From NCBI RefSeq assembly GCF_905220365.1, contig NC_061135.1, positions 6,043,501-6,107,500 on the forward strand: a stretch of 64,000 nt of DNA, written 5' to 3'. The translations under genes and the position numbers were made by a program. The notes beneath the pieces are model-generated. The model was not told the DNA's origin. It was given only the letters and a program-made list of their open reading frames with translations, and searched no databases. The stretch comes from Vanessa cardui (Eukaryota > Arthropoda > Insecta > Lepidoptera > Nymphalidae). Shown one piece after another: positions 10,601-22,400 of this stretch. The stretch's first letter is position 1; every line of letters starts with the position of its first letter.

Positions 10601-13089
10601 TCCCACCCAGAGAATAAGTTACTACTACCCTCACAATATTTGATAAACAAAATCTATATAATAACATTAATTAGTTTTATGATTGATTTTAATAAACATT
10701 TACCCACTTTAAGTATCTTAAATTATTTAATTAATATTTAACACAAGAATAATTATATTTATGCTGTATGCTTCATGTTGGGACTGCAGTGACCGGATGT
10801 CGCTAACACATTTTAATTTTATTTCAAGTATCCTTATCATTCTCCTAAACATTACTAGACAAAAGTTTTCATGTTACATGCAAAAATTGTTTTTTTGTTG
10901 ACAAGTGTAATTATTGTTTAAATATTGAAAATTTTTCAGTGTTTAATCGTTTTTATAAATCAGAAAAAAATGAATTGATTTTAATTTATAGCTATTTTTA
11001 AATAAATTTTTGAAGTTGCATTTTTCGCGTATTTTGAAAAATAACTAATAAACCCGATAACTCAAATGGTTCACGTTTGTGTTTGAAGCGGTAAGGTCGT
11101 TTTTTCTATGGCAGTATTTTTCTATAGGTAATAGACGTGTGTACTCAACAAGGTTTAATTGGTTACTAGATTTTTAATACAATATTTTCTAAATATTTTA
11201 AAACGCTTAATCTATTTTAAACTGTATTCCTACTATAATAAAGCCGTATTTATTATAACTATAGTCGCTTATGCATTTGTTGTGGACTGTAAGCATTATA
11301 ATTATATAGGTGTAAGTATGCATTTAGACATTTGCGTTATGCACATAGGGGTTAAAATTATCACAAGTAGTTACCCTATTGCCACCTAACGGGAATACGT
11401 CTAATTACCAAACAGCGCTTTATATTTTTTCATTCATCTGGTTCATCCAGTCATAACTTATGGGAGTACATATCTCAAGATCCTGGGTTCAATTCCGGAT
11501 CCAATGAGCCAATATAATTTTAGGTTTTAATTTTTCAATCTTCACCAAGACCTTAGAAGTTCGTGTTTCCCGTTTCCCCGGAATGCACGTAAAGATATTA
11601 GTCATGCACCTGCACTATTTTCGGTCGTAGGAGTTTTGTCGTCCTATTGGATTATGAATGAAAGTAAAATCAACATCATCAAACATGCGACATAGCCCAT
11701 AGTGTCAGAAATAGTTTTAACTATTTAGATGATTTTAAAATTTTACAGACTGGCGATGTTTTATAACATTATGATAATATAAGGAGTTTTTTTATGAATA
11801 ATCAAACATGGAAAGAGCATTCATAACTACAATATCATTTAAGACACAGGATGGTTTAACGATTAACAGTTGTGAAACATTTTTTAGGATACCAACAGGT
11901 TTCAGCAATCAGTCGCCAAATCTGTACGGAAATTATCTGTCGACACAACCGTTTCTTCCTAATTATAGTGCAAACGTTCCAATAAGCCAAGCTGAATATT
12001 ATCAAAAGGTTTGTTTAACATAATCTTTTAGCTAGAGACTTCCTTGGGAATGTTTACAGTAAAGTGAGTATACTTGCAGCTTATTCACAATAAGTTTACA
12101 GTAATATTATGTATACCTACAATAATATAGAACTTTTCTAAATAAACAATCATGAGTGACAATCATTGTATAGACACGATGAGAAAGGGTAAACTAATAA
12201 CATCTAGATCTAGAACTAGCTTCCGGCTTTGCAAAGTACATAAAAAATGCGTGGACATAGTATTTATTGGTTTCTATGATGCATTTTATTGAACTTTCCG
12301 TTTTTTGTCGATTCTTCTCGGTAGAATCTGCTTTTCGTGGCTTTAATTTAATTCAACACTAATATGACATAAATAATTGCCTTTTCCCCAACAACGTTGT
12401 TAAATCAACATAAATCATAACACCTAATCAAAACGGGTAATATTTCTTCATCTTAAACAAAAAAATATATTTTATTACAGTTCCACAACGATAGCGCAAC
12501 ATCGACAACAGATATCATGTACTTTTACCCCAGTTTACGCCCAAAGAGGCCTACGCAAAATAGTACGTTTGTCCAAACTAGTAAACCCCCAGCTAACTAC
12601 GAAATATCGTACGACGGAGTAACTAAGTGTCCATGTAAAGTAAGTTTTAGAGTAGAAAAAGAAATCAGTCGAAGATGTGTGTGTCGAGGAAGTGTCAGTT
12701 CCATGTCCGTCGACAGCGTCAAAAGTACGTCGAGTCAGCGTAGCGTTAAGAGTAAAGAAATACATAAAAGTACAAAACGGAAAGGCAAATGTAAAAAAAA
12801 CAAACGTCAAAGTCATATTTGCAAATGTAACGATGATGTTAAACAAACGTCAGATAAACTGGTGACGACTTATGCGGACCAGGCCAGCGGCCACGTGGCG
12901 CTCGAGGGTCGCGACACGCAGACGGCGCGGGGGGCGAGGAGCGATGTCCCGGCCGAGGTGTGGAGCCCTGCCAGGTGGAGCGCCCGAGCGAGCTCCACGT
13001 CGGCGTCGAGCGCCCCGGAGCCCCGTTATAGCTTTGTGATGTCGGACGACTGCGCGTGCTCAAGTATGACGGAAACTGACAGTCAATGA
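1674..13089 (+). CDS. Unrecognised gene, four exons, transposon-filled intron 2
   Basis: Model: exons 1674-1752, 1874-2066, 11816-12008 and 12481-13089, 1074 nt, about 357 residues, phases consistent throughout. Exons 1 and 2 have good donors (GTAAGT) and start MQWNQPFGQV. The join to exon 3 uses an AAAG acceptor at 11814-11815, the first AG after a T-run, and keeps frame (P-AFITTISFKTQDG). Exons 3 and 4 could instead form a separate gene starting at ATG 11808, which is in the same frame. The N-terminal part is rich in Y, N, P and Q; the C-terminal exon has basic Ser/Lys stretches with cysteine pairs (KCPCK, CVCRG, CKCND, DDCACSS) and a GC-rich end. No domain was recognised, and no signal peptide or membrane segment is evident. 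The stop codon overlaps a poly(A) signal (AATAAA, 13089-13094). Exons 3-4 are well supported; the link to exons 1-2 is an inference. Confidence 0.6.
2511..3782 (+). mobile_element. Element X, copy 1: decayed transposon with a zinc-binding-like ORF
   Basis: Direct copy of the sequence at 9512-11332, nearly identical base for base. The + strand carries broken pieces of a protein family I have seen as transposon-associated in insects but cannot name: an N-terminal block (CKNVPDKFCYIC, RRNFTPLV, SWVPHICCVTC) near 2600-2800 and a C-terminal block (CNMSLKIHFLH, DYCWTLKRDIP) near 3110-3290, with stops and shifts between. This copy has a 14-bp AT insertion after about 2652, a 1-bp loss near 2810 and an internal deletion near 3510 relative to copy 2. 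The outer ends are unknown; boundaries given are those of the shared sequence. Confidence 0.65.
3783..5570 (-). mobile_element. BEL/Pao LTR retrotransposon fragment
   Basis: Minus-strand sequence encodes the end of a BEL/Pao pol (see the pseudogene entry). Left of the pol stop, 3783-4041 is AT-rich 3' sequence, perhaps 3' UTR with part of an LTR, but no LTR pair could be set. The upstream part of pol, gag and the 5' LTR are missing: the coding sequence runs up to about 5567 and there meets the 3' end of the LINE. The piece is therefore truncated at both ends. Confidence 0.75.
4042..5567 (-). pseudogene. BEL/Pao pol remnant: RNase H end and integrase
   Basis: Two minus-strand frames, 5351-4467 and 4470-4042, plus in-frame sequence back to 5567, make up the integrase end of a BEL/Pao polyprotein. 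Seen are an HHCC-type zinc region (HYKTMHGG, ECVTCIR), the integrase core with its acidic residues (GVDYAGP, IYSDNGTNFVGA, GGLWEAGI) and the C-terminal motif PLTPGHFLVG. About 30 nt are missing between ELATVLT and TVLSDDP, which shifts the frame near 4468, and the upstream part (about 5352-5567, matching the region before the integrase) has lost its own frame link. Inactive. Confidence 0.85.
5864..8464 (-). pseudogene. LINE ORF2 (endonuclease-reverse transcriptase), frameshifted
   Basis: Three minus-strand frames in order: endonuclease 8464-about 7700 (LRIAFWNADGLSSQK, ISESHLRP, GDFNAKHAAWNS, SDHQTVLLTL), reverse transcriptase 7701-6196 (SYRPITLLSS, FLDMEKAFDRVWH, the catalytic LYADDAAF) and a C-terminal piece 6199-5864 (YKAYVRTRLTYAAPAWF). 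Frameshifts near 7700 and 6198 break it. The domain order and motifs fit the jockey clade. Not functional as it stands. Confidence 0.85.
8457..9511 (-). pseudogene. LINE ORF1 (gag-like, zinc knuckles)
   Basis: Minus-strand ORF of about 350 codons starting near MGMLGHTPNGRP and ending at a stop at 8457. It holds the domain usually found before the knuckles in jockey gags (IKVAIRGLPANTE), then three CCHC-type knuckles (CHRCQQFRHSSHNC, CVRCGENHAARDC, CANCGGAHTANNSSC) and a basic, Pro-rich tail. It overlaps the next ORF by ATGGATGA, the arrangement common in jockey elements. The frame also runs on into the neighbouring element X sequence up to 9605, which is accidental. Confidence 0.8.
9512..11332 (+). 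mobile_element. Element X, copy 2, with solo LTR inside
   Basis: Second direct copy of the element at 2511-3782. Here the N-terminal ORF is open for 81 codons (9599-9844), with paired cysteines (CKNVPDKFCYIC ... HICCVTC) that could bind zinc. The stops that interrupt the downstream part are at the same places as in copy 1, so the element was already dead, or was a non-autonomous type, before the copies separated. Compared with copy 1 it has a solo LTR (10413-10808) and about 150 bp more near 10875-11048. Confidence 0.65.
10413..10808 (+). mobile_element. Solo LTR, 396 bp, with 4-bp target duplication
   Basis: Starts TGTTA and ends TAACA, and is flanked by CATT on both sides (10409-10412 and 10809-10812). 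Copy 1 of element X has the empty site with a single CATT. A poly(A) signal AATAAA lies at 10459-10464. The 4-bp duplication suggests a Ty3/Gypsy-type element; no internal region remains. Confidence 0.85.
11440..11700 (+). mobile_element. SINE-like fragment
   Basis: Contains a good pol III B-box (GGTTCAATTCC, 11486-11496) in a tRNA-like context, followed by a 3' body resembling repeats common in Lepidoptera. The A-box is not clear. Lies in intron 2 just upstream of exon 3 of the unrecognised gene. Confidence 0.45.
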
Positions 13090-13094
13090 ATAAA

Positions 13095-16000
13095 ACACGA
13101 TGTTCATAGTTTCTTATAATACATTTATTCCTTATTGTTACACGTATTTACATTTTGAAAATAGTACAATAATAAACAAAAACAAAAACGAGATTTTCAT
13201 TTTTTACCTTTAAAACATTACAGGGTAAATTCACTTCGGATACGCTCTTCTTCGTCCTAAGTTAACAAACTTTAGACTAGTATTCGTTTATATTAAAGTT
13301 GTGTGTTATTACAATTCAGCGAACAAGGAAGACTGCAAATAATATTAAGGTTGCTACTTGAAGAAATTACTTTGGTAAAAAATGACTCTTGCGCGGAGTC
13401 GTAAGGATCTATTAGCGATCGCAGAAATGTATACACGTATAAGTAGACATTTTATGTAGGTAAGAAATATGTATTTATATTTATATAACGCACAGTCTCA
13501 TTATTATTTTTTTCATAAGAAACATTCATACTATATATGGCTCGGAAATTACAATATTACTACATATTCGATTAAAAATAAGTTATATTTTAAGGAACAA
13601 ATTAATATCATATCATTGTTTTACATGAATTTTAAGCATGAAATTTATCTATCTACATTCGTCTATTACTTTAGATAAAAACAAATCGTAGCAAGAGATA
13701 GAATGTATGAATACATTGCGACGCGCTAATAGACCGTGTTCGGCTCGGATTACTAACCAATTTTTAAGAAATTTATAAATTAATCGTAAAAAAACAATGT
13801 AACACTTATAACTAGTATTGCATAAGGAAAATAAGTGGACTTTCCCATCGTGTAGCCTTTGAATAAATCATCACTATTCAAAATATAATCGGGTAGTGTT
13901 TTATATGCTTGTTATTGCAATAAACAAAAGAATCAAAAAATATTTACATTTCGAATGACACGTCCGATGTCCTCGTCGTTTATAAATCATTTTAAAGTTC
14001 ACAATGACAAGCATAGAAGAGTTCCACCAACATTACATCGAAATACCAATCACACTTCTCCAACTGAGATTCCATTTTGTCTCCATTTGTCATGATAATT
14101 TATTTTTTATATTTATACCGTACAACCTCATTTTATTTTAACAACAATATTAAATCGTACATTACGATTTTAAATTACCAATGGTAATCACTAAGTTTTA
14201 GCACACAACCAGGAAGTTGGTTAAACAACTTTATTCCTTATTTTATCTAAGCACACATGATTACTCTACAACACAGTGCTAATACCAATCTTAAAGAAAA
14301 CAACTTTCAAAGAAGTTCAGCTAAGAATTCAAAGAGTTATCGTAATATCAGACTTTAACACTAATATTGTAAAGGAATGAATTACTAATGTACGTGGTCT
14401 CTTCACATAACGATAAAAATATAATGGAATTGTTTTGTGTTCAAGTTACATCGGTAAAGATTATTACAAAATAGCATTTCGAGTTCCCAGCGTGCGGACA
14501 GGAAATGCGCAAAACTTACAGTAGGTACTCATAAATTATCGATATATTTCTCTATGTGCATCATAAATGTTCACGTTTACAGTGTGATCAGACACCATAT
14601 TTATATTTAAATAGAGGAAAAAATATGATACAAAGGAAACTACAAATGTTATTTGACTAGACAGTACCATAGTACCGACATACGGTCACGTTATTTCATT
14701 GAGGAATTTTACATTATATTACTTAGGCCTTACAAATTATAAAAGGGCTTTTAGTGCCGACTGTAATCAAACAGTTCGTAGGTTCAAAACATTACTATCG
14801 GAACATTAGCTTTAGAAATAGTTAAACAATTAATTTTTATTCAATAAATTTTGAGTTAAAAGTTTCGATAAAAAATTATACTTATATTCTTTATCAAATT
14901 GCGCAATGTAAGATTTAGGTTACCGTGGACTATTATTGGTAGAAGTTGTAGTTAATTCACTAAATACTCGGAATATACGTACTAAAAATAATTTAATAAA
15001 AAATGTTATCACAATATTTTTATCAACTTTGCCTTCTGTTTATAATATGCATCATGAAAATATTTCCTAAATTATTATTATTATTAATATGAAAATTATA
15101 AAAAGTTATCATTTTATATGTCGGTTTTAAAATAATGGTCCGTGGCCAAGATTATTGTGCTTTGTAGAATTTGTGCATAATTTGAACAATATCATTTGCA
15201 ATAGAAAGCGAGACATAGTGATTTATTCTAGTACTAAATAATATGTTTCACGCCATTGAGAGGCCACTAAAAGCCCCGCGAGAAAAAATACACAACATGA
15301 GATAAAATTCTCCTCTATAACACACCAATTCAACTATCCTGCATAATGGTTACTTCTCAAGCGAGGAAGAAGTCTTTATACTTTATCAAAATAATTTAGT
15401 ACTTACACGAGAGATTAAAACCTTGTATAATAAAAATACAGCTTGCATTTTCACAGCGGCCACTAGTGTAATAAAGTTCAACTCAAAGGTTTCACCGTTT
15501 TTACTACTGCAATCACTGAAACAAAACATTTCGATTTTAAAAATGAGTTCAATTTTTAAAATGAAACTATAGTCTGTTCGCGTTAAGAATGCAGTGAGTT
15601 GCCATTGTTTACCGGCTTTACTCCGCCCCCTGACCAATCAAATCTTTTTTAACAGCAGGGTGAAGGTGTATGCATTTTTGTGTTAAAATTCCAACAAATT
15701 ATATTTGTTTTAAAGACTATATAATGAATTTAAAAAATACACATTAAAGTAAAACATCGAAATTAAGTAATTAATATTTTAATTACTATTACTAGTGTTG
15801 TCGTTAGTATTTATAATAAAATAATTTTATGCAGCGAGTTCCATGACATTATCTAAATCCCACATAGCAATTTCTTCTTGTAAGACGTGGTCAAATTAAT
15901 GAGGTATTCCTTTTTTTTTAAATATCAGTTAATAATAGTAATAAAAATTTTAATCAATAATCAATTAAAAAAACTAATTACTTGTGTACAACTTATATCA

Positions 16001-16463
16001 CTCGATCCTAAGGTTCCTGTTTAATAGTAAAACCAATAGCTGCCACTGAAAGTCATATTTAATCTTTTTTTTTCGAACTGTGTACTGCTGTTGGCCCTTT
16101 TAGCCTCTACAGCGTCACCGGGGTGTGTATTCAACAAAATTCTTAACACTAGGTATATACAATCGTTTGCGAACTTACCATCGCGATGTAGAAATTTACA
16201 TATTTTGACATAACGTCATGTAGTAGCTATAGGGTACATTAATTAATACGTGTACAGCTTGAATTAATTAAATATTAATATATAAAAAAAATTTAAATGA
16301 TAAAAATATCAGTTAATAATTAATTAAATGTGAACTTGACTTTGTAATCTGGAAAGATTTGATTGGTCAAAGGGGGCGGAGTCAGGCCGGTAAACAATAA
16401 CAACTCACTGCATTCTTAACGCGAACAAACTATAGTCTGATCATATTAAAAGAAACTGTTAAG
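13095..16463. other. Tail-to-tail spacer and probable Csk 3' UTR
   Basis: About 3.4 kb between the end of the + strand gene and the Csk stop, AT-rich, no convincing coding frame (the 69-codon frame at 13469 is low-complexity). TTTATT at 13124-13129 is a poly(A) signal on the - strand, so the Csk transcript may run to within about 30 bp of the opposing gene's poly(A) site. A foldback element occupies 15566-16436. Confidence 0.5.
15566..16436. mobile_element. Foldback/MITE-like element, about 80-bp inverted arms
   Basis: Arms 15566-15646 and 16353-16436 are inverted copies with few differences; both begin ACTATAGT and share TTCGCGTTAAGAATGCAGTG and, further in, CTCCGCCCCC and ACCAATCAAATC. The inner 700 bp is AT-rich and non-coding. 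No clear target duplication. Confidence 0.7.
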
Positions 16464-19400
16464 CTAGAATCTTCTCCTCTCAAAGCGAGGAGCACAGATA
16501 AGGAATACAATAAATATCGAATAGCGTGCGCTGACCTGGTGCGCGTGCGCGGCGTCGCGGATGGCGGCGAGGCGCAGGCGCGTGTGCGCGAAGGTGGGGC
16601 GCTGCGCGGGGTCGGCGTGCCACGCCGCGCGCATCACGTCGTACGGGCCCGCCGGGCAGCCCTCCGGCGCCTCCATGCGGTAGCCGCGCTCCACGTGCCG
16701 CACCACGTCCGCCAGCGGCTGCGCACACGGTTAGCGTTACACTAAGTCGGATCGAAACGGCATGGCCCCGACCGATGCACATTCATATTAATTAAAACTG
16801 ACACTTATTAAGTAAAAAACGTTCACTTACAATTCTCGGATACGGAACTCTTCCGAATGAATATATCTCCCAGAGAAGTATACCGAAACTCCACATGTCA
16901 GACTTATTTGAAAATTTCTGAAAAAAATAGGACAAATAATTATCATCTACTACATAGAATCGACGCGCACCGTGGTGCCATCTACTACATAGAATCGACG
17001 CGCACCGTGGTGCCATCTACTACATAGAATCGACGCGCACCGTGGTGCCATCTACTGCATAGAATCGACGCGCACCGTGGTGACGGAGGTGAGGTGGGGT
17101 GAGGTGAGGGGGTGACGGAGGTTTCACTCACGTTGTACTTGAGCGCCTCGGGCGCGGTCCACTTGATGGGCAGCTTGGCTTGCACGCGCAGCGCGTCGGC
17201 GGGGTCGTCGGGCGTGGCGTCGGTGCGCGCGAGGCCGAAGTCGGCCACCTTGGCCGTGCCCTCCGCCGAGATGAGCACGTTGCGCGCCGCCAGGTCGCGG
17301 TGCACGACGCGCTGCCGCTCCAGGTACTCCATGCCGCAGCACGCGTCGCTGCAATTACACCGGAACACTCACATTCAGCTTTGTGACTCAAACTCAAACA
17401 ACTTTATTCAATATAGAAGCACTACACATTCTTATTGATGGTCAATTGAAACACTACCACCGGTTCGGAAAAGACCCTGACCTGAGAAGAACCGGCGAAA
17501 GAAACTCAGCCGGTTTTTTTTTTTTTTTTTTTATTTGTCTCATATATTATTTAAACAATTTAATATGAGATGAAATAGCCAGGATGCGATCGTTTCATTC
17601 CCAAGGTGTGCTATCGACCATAAACTCATTAATTGTATAGTAACCTTTTGCACACAAGCGTTCCTTAATAATTTTTTTAAATTTGGCAACAGAGGCATTT
17701 TGAACGCTTTCTGGGATCCTGTTGTAAAACCGTATACATTGACCATAACCTGTTGACTTCCAAGCAGGATACATTAATTGAAATAATTGTATTAAATTAA
17801 CATGACGCTGTATTTTTTAAATGTTAAAAAAGAGTAACTACTGAGTTTCTTGCCGGTTCTTCTCGGTAGAATCTACTTTCCGAACCGGTGGTAGATTCAC
17901 TTAATTGTAAAATGACGATTCAAAAGTGCTTATAAAAGCCTACTTGAATAAAGTTTATTTTGATTTTGATTTTGCACCACAAAGGAGTTACTGTGACATT
18001 AGTATAGAAGCTATCTTTGTCGCCAGTGGCAATTGGAACATTGCAAGTATAAGGAATGTCCACTAACTAGGCGAAGTTGATCTGGTTGAGTTGCGTGACG
18101 TAGTGCCGGCCGCGCGAGCGCAGGTAGTCGAGCAGCGAGCCCTGCGCGCAGTGCTCCGTCACTATGCACGTGCTACCATTCATACTGAACACCACGCAGC
18201 CCAGCAGTCGGACCAGGTTTTCGTGTTTCAGAGATCTGGAAGAAAGCAGTAACTTACAAAACATTTGGCCAGTAACCATGAGTTATATAAAAAATAATGC
18301 GGTATTTAAGACATTGATACTTTTTTTGCAGATGCTTTGATAAAAAGTTATCTATCGCATATTTTGAAATATTAACATTAAAATATTAAGTACCGCAACA
18401 CTTATGCAGTGGCGTAGCTATCGTAGGGCTAGGTGGTGCAGTGCACCAGAGCCCCGGAGTTCGGGGGGGGCCTCTAAACTAAACCTTTTAAAGCTTTTCA
18501 AGATAGAAAATCACGACGCTGCGCAAAAAAGTCTTATTTGGTATCTATGATTTTAAAGGGTAAAATAATTAAAGAGGGATGGGAAAATGGGGAAGAGGGC
18601 CCGAGACATTTTCTATGCACCGCACCGGGGCCCTTCCTCACCAAGCCACGCCACTGCACTAATGGAAATCTATTCGACTATTATACATAATAAATAACTT
18701 ACGCCATAACGCTCGCCTCCGCACGGAATTTGCTGGCTGCCTCTCGATCCTTTAAAATCTTCACGGCCACTTTTTGTGTGCCGTTCAGAATACCGAGCAT
18801 CACGTCGCCGAACTCGCCTTTGCCTATGTTCTCCCGAATTTCCAAGTCTCGTTCGGCTATGATCCAACCTGAAAAAGAGAAATAAACAAATCAATATCCA
18901 AATTCAATAATACATTTTCGATATTTCTGTCACGGCATAATAACTTAATAAGACTGCTTATTTTATTTCAATATTTATGAAACATAAAATGCTCTTATAA
19001 TTTTTACATGTACCGACCGCATAAAAAAATATTTGTTTACATTGTTTTACAATTAATTAGTGTAAGTGTTAAAATGGAACCAGAACTTTAGATTTTCCAT
19101 GGCGATATGTTAGATATCAGATACGGTGTTCACAGCGTCAGAATGGCACCATGGCTGTATCAGAGGGTACTCACGCGCGTCAACGAACTTCTGCGCGCTG
19201 TCGGGTTGGTCGGCGGACAGGTGGCCGAAGGCGTGCTGGAAGTGGCCCGAGCTCAGCGCGCTCGACACGCTCGGCGTGGGCGGGTACGGCGGCGGCTGCT
19301 GTGAACCACGACAATCACAACATTTAACAACATTTCGCCTTAGTTTGGTTTGATGATTTTGAGAACATTGACTCGACAATTTCTTGTAAGTAATTATACT

Positions 19401-22400
19401 ATTTGCGCTGTAGCTTGGTGCGGGTGACATTTGCCTATATGACGTTGATATCTGTCAGTACCATAAGACTAGTGATGTTGCGTAATTCATTTTTATCACT
19501 AACGATACTCGCAGTATAAATAATATAGTACTTATATAAAATAATTAAAATCGGGTTTATGATTTTTTTTCGTAACAACATTTTTGCTCAATTCAATTCA
19601 ATTCTTTACAATATAATGGACTGAATGATGATGAATTTAGTGACAATTCAGATGTTCCTGATTCTGATATGAGTTTAGACGAATAAAATCATTTTTATAT
19701 AAGATCTGTTGTTTCATTAATATAATTATAGACTTTTTACAATAATAATTGAACTACAGCCAATATATGTATATTTTTTTATTATAAAAAAAAACATCGA
19801 CTATCCATTATAGCAGTACATCCCATTACTAAATACGTCTATGGTATTACGTTAAACGCATAATACTTTTCTTAACTTTTCTTTCCATTAGATTATATTT
19901 GTACACTAGAACATTCTGGTTTGGTTTAATTTAAACTACTTCAGTAATTAATGATTTAATTTATTACGAATGTGGTACAGCTAAAATACTAAATCATAAT
20001 TTGTAAATCGCGGCTACTTTCAAGAGTGAAACGAAACGTTACTGAAACTGTCACCCGCACCATGCTACAGCGCAAATAGTATAAACTTCAGTTATTAGAT
20101 GTGAATGAAAAACAAACTTACCTGTGGCAGTGGGGAAAATGGTGGCTGAAGAACATTGTTATTATTGGCACCATTCGGAGATGATTTCGGAAGCCATCTC
20201 TCTAATTTTGTACAAAGCCCATCAGCATCTTTTAAATAATGCTGTAAAAATTAACAAATATAATAGTTCAGTTAAAATTACTTAAAAATAACAGACACAA
20301 CGAATTCAGTGATCAATAGGTATGCAACTCACCTGAATTAAATCTGGCATGTTATCGAAGAACTCTTCGTCGTCTATCGTCAGGCGTTGATTTTGACTGT
20401 CGGGCGCCGTCGCCCATTTAACTCTTTGAAAATAAGGATATTAATTTACCTATGTGCGAGTGTATTTTTATGTCTATAGAATTTATCTACAAAAAGTTCT
20501 ATAATTAAGTTCCATCAGGGGTCTATGCAAGCCCCTCTGGGATGGAACAACCCATTTATGATATACTCTATCACTAAGGAGCAATAATTTGTACTATTTT
20601 ATTTCGTTTGCAGGCACAAGGGACATCATAACTGTCAAAATTGCTGGCCCATCATGGATGTATGACATGCTTAAAATTCTTAATAGCGCCAATGTCTATG
20701 ATCAGCGGCGACCATTTACCACAGTCTAATGTCCCATTTGTCCAATGGGCATCCAATTTCATACACATATAAGAAATCCAAGACAGATTTGAGTCCAAAG
20801 ATTCAATAAGTTAGCAAAGCGTCCGCACCGGTAGTGTTCGACGCGGCCGCGGAAACGCACGCACAGCGTGTGGTCGCCCGGGAAGTTGGTGCTCTCGCGC
20901 ACGAGGAACACGCCGTCCGGCGAGCCCGACAGCAGCGCCTCGGCGCGCTCGCGCGATATGGCGCCGTGGTGCCAGCTGCCGACACACGGGGAACTTACTG
21001 TCGTGTTATCCTCACGCTATAATGCCACTTGCTTCAGATCTCTTTGATTTATCGACGTTTATGTCAGCCCAATCAAATAAATCTAGTGACTTGTAAAATA
21101 ATATACATATTACCTTCGATCGAAACCAGTCGATCAGAGACATGTCCATTAAACAATTATTCTATCCCAAAGCAGCCATAATTTGTATGCTATGTTATGT
21201 TAAAGAGTAGATTCCTAGGCCGATAAAATTACAGGCATCAGGAACATAACATCTTAAGATTTTAGGATAACCTCATAGCAGTAATTGAAACAACTTACTA
21301 TTGTGTTGTAACGATTAAAAAACTTCGTCTTGTTCAATGTATCACATGTTTGGAAGTTGTAAGATATATTCTCATTTCGATCGATGATTAAACTACAAAA
21401 CAAATTACCTTGTTCTATGTCTATTATGAATTATTACTGGAAATCGAGAAGTAATGATGATAATGAGGAGATTTCACAATTCATTAATAATAATAGTCAA
21501 TTAAACCTCATTGCTAAGAATCCATCTTACTTGGCGCCATTAATAATAAGGTAATAACGACATAAACATAAAAAAAAAAAGTTAGACAAGGTCAGTTCAT
21601 GGTTTCAACCGGAACAGATTATATTAATATTTATTTATGTATTTTAAAATTGCATTCGTTTGTGAAATAATTTATAATTAAGCGCTATCAAAGTTGATAT
21701 GAAATACAAAGCGTTGTTTAAAAAAATTTAAATTTCGAAAACACTCGATTATAACATATGATATTATTTCGCAACCGTCGGTTACGACGCAACACAATCT
21801 TATCGTTACTAAACCGACTTCTCTGGAAAGTTGCTACGATTGCCAAACAAACGTTACAAGCGAACGAAAATGACAACATAATATAAGGTAATAATTACTT
21901 AAAGTCATCGTAATCGATTAACGGCGATCCGGACTCCGAGTTAGTCTTCGCACAGCCACTGTCAGTCTCCATAGCCTCGCAGAATCGAACTATGCTAACG
22001 AGACGACGGCTGAGATAAGCGGTATCTTATCGCGAGTAAAACACTTTTCGTCCCTCATCTTTGGCGCGAGTACTTTGATTAACGAAAATTGAATAAATAT
22101 GTACATACATTTTTTATCGATATACGATAATTACATCGTGATAAACTGATTGTATAGATAACAGTACAGATACAAAAGTAAATAGAGTTATTTGTACAAA
22201 ACAATCGTATTTAATACAATTTATCTTACTAATGTCGTAAATGTATTGGTAGTTTTTATACTACCGCCTAATATCGATATTTTGTATTATTATGTTAAAT
22301 TTGAAGGACGAGTGAGCCAATGTAACAACAGGCAATTAACATGAGGTAACCCATTAGCCTGTTTGCCTGCTTATAAAAAACAGTAACAATAGGCTATTTG

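Noticed and set aside
16946..17082. CRISPR-like array
   Set aside because: Units are head-to-tail with no spacers; eukaryotic minisatellite.
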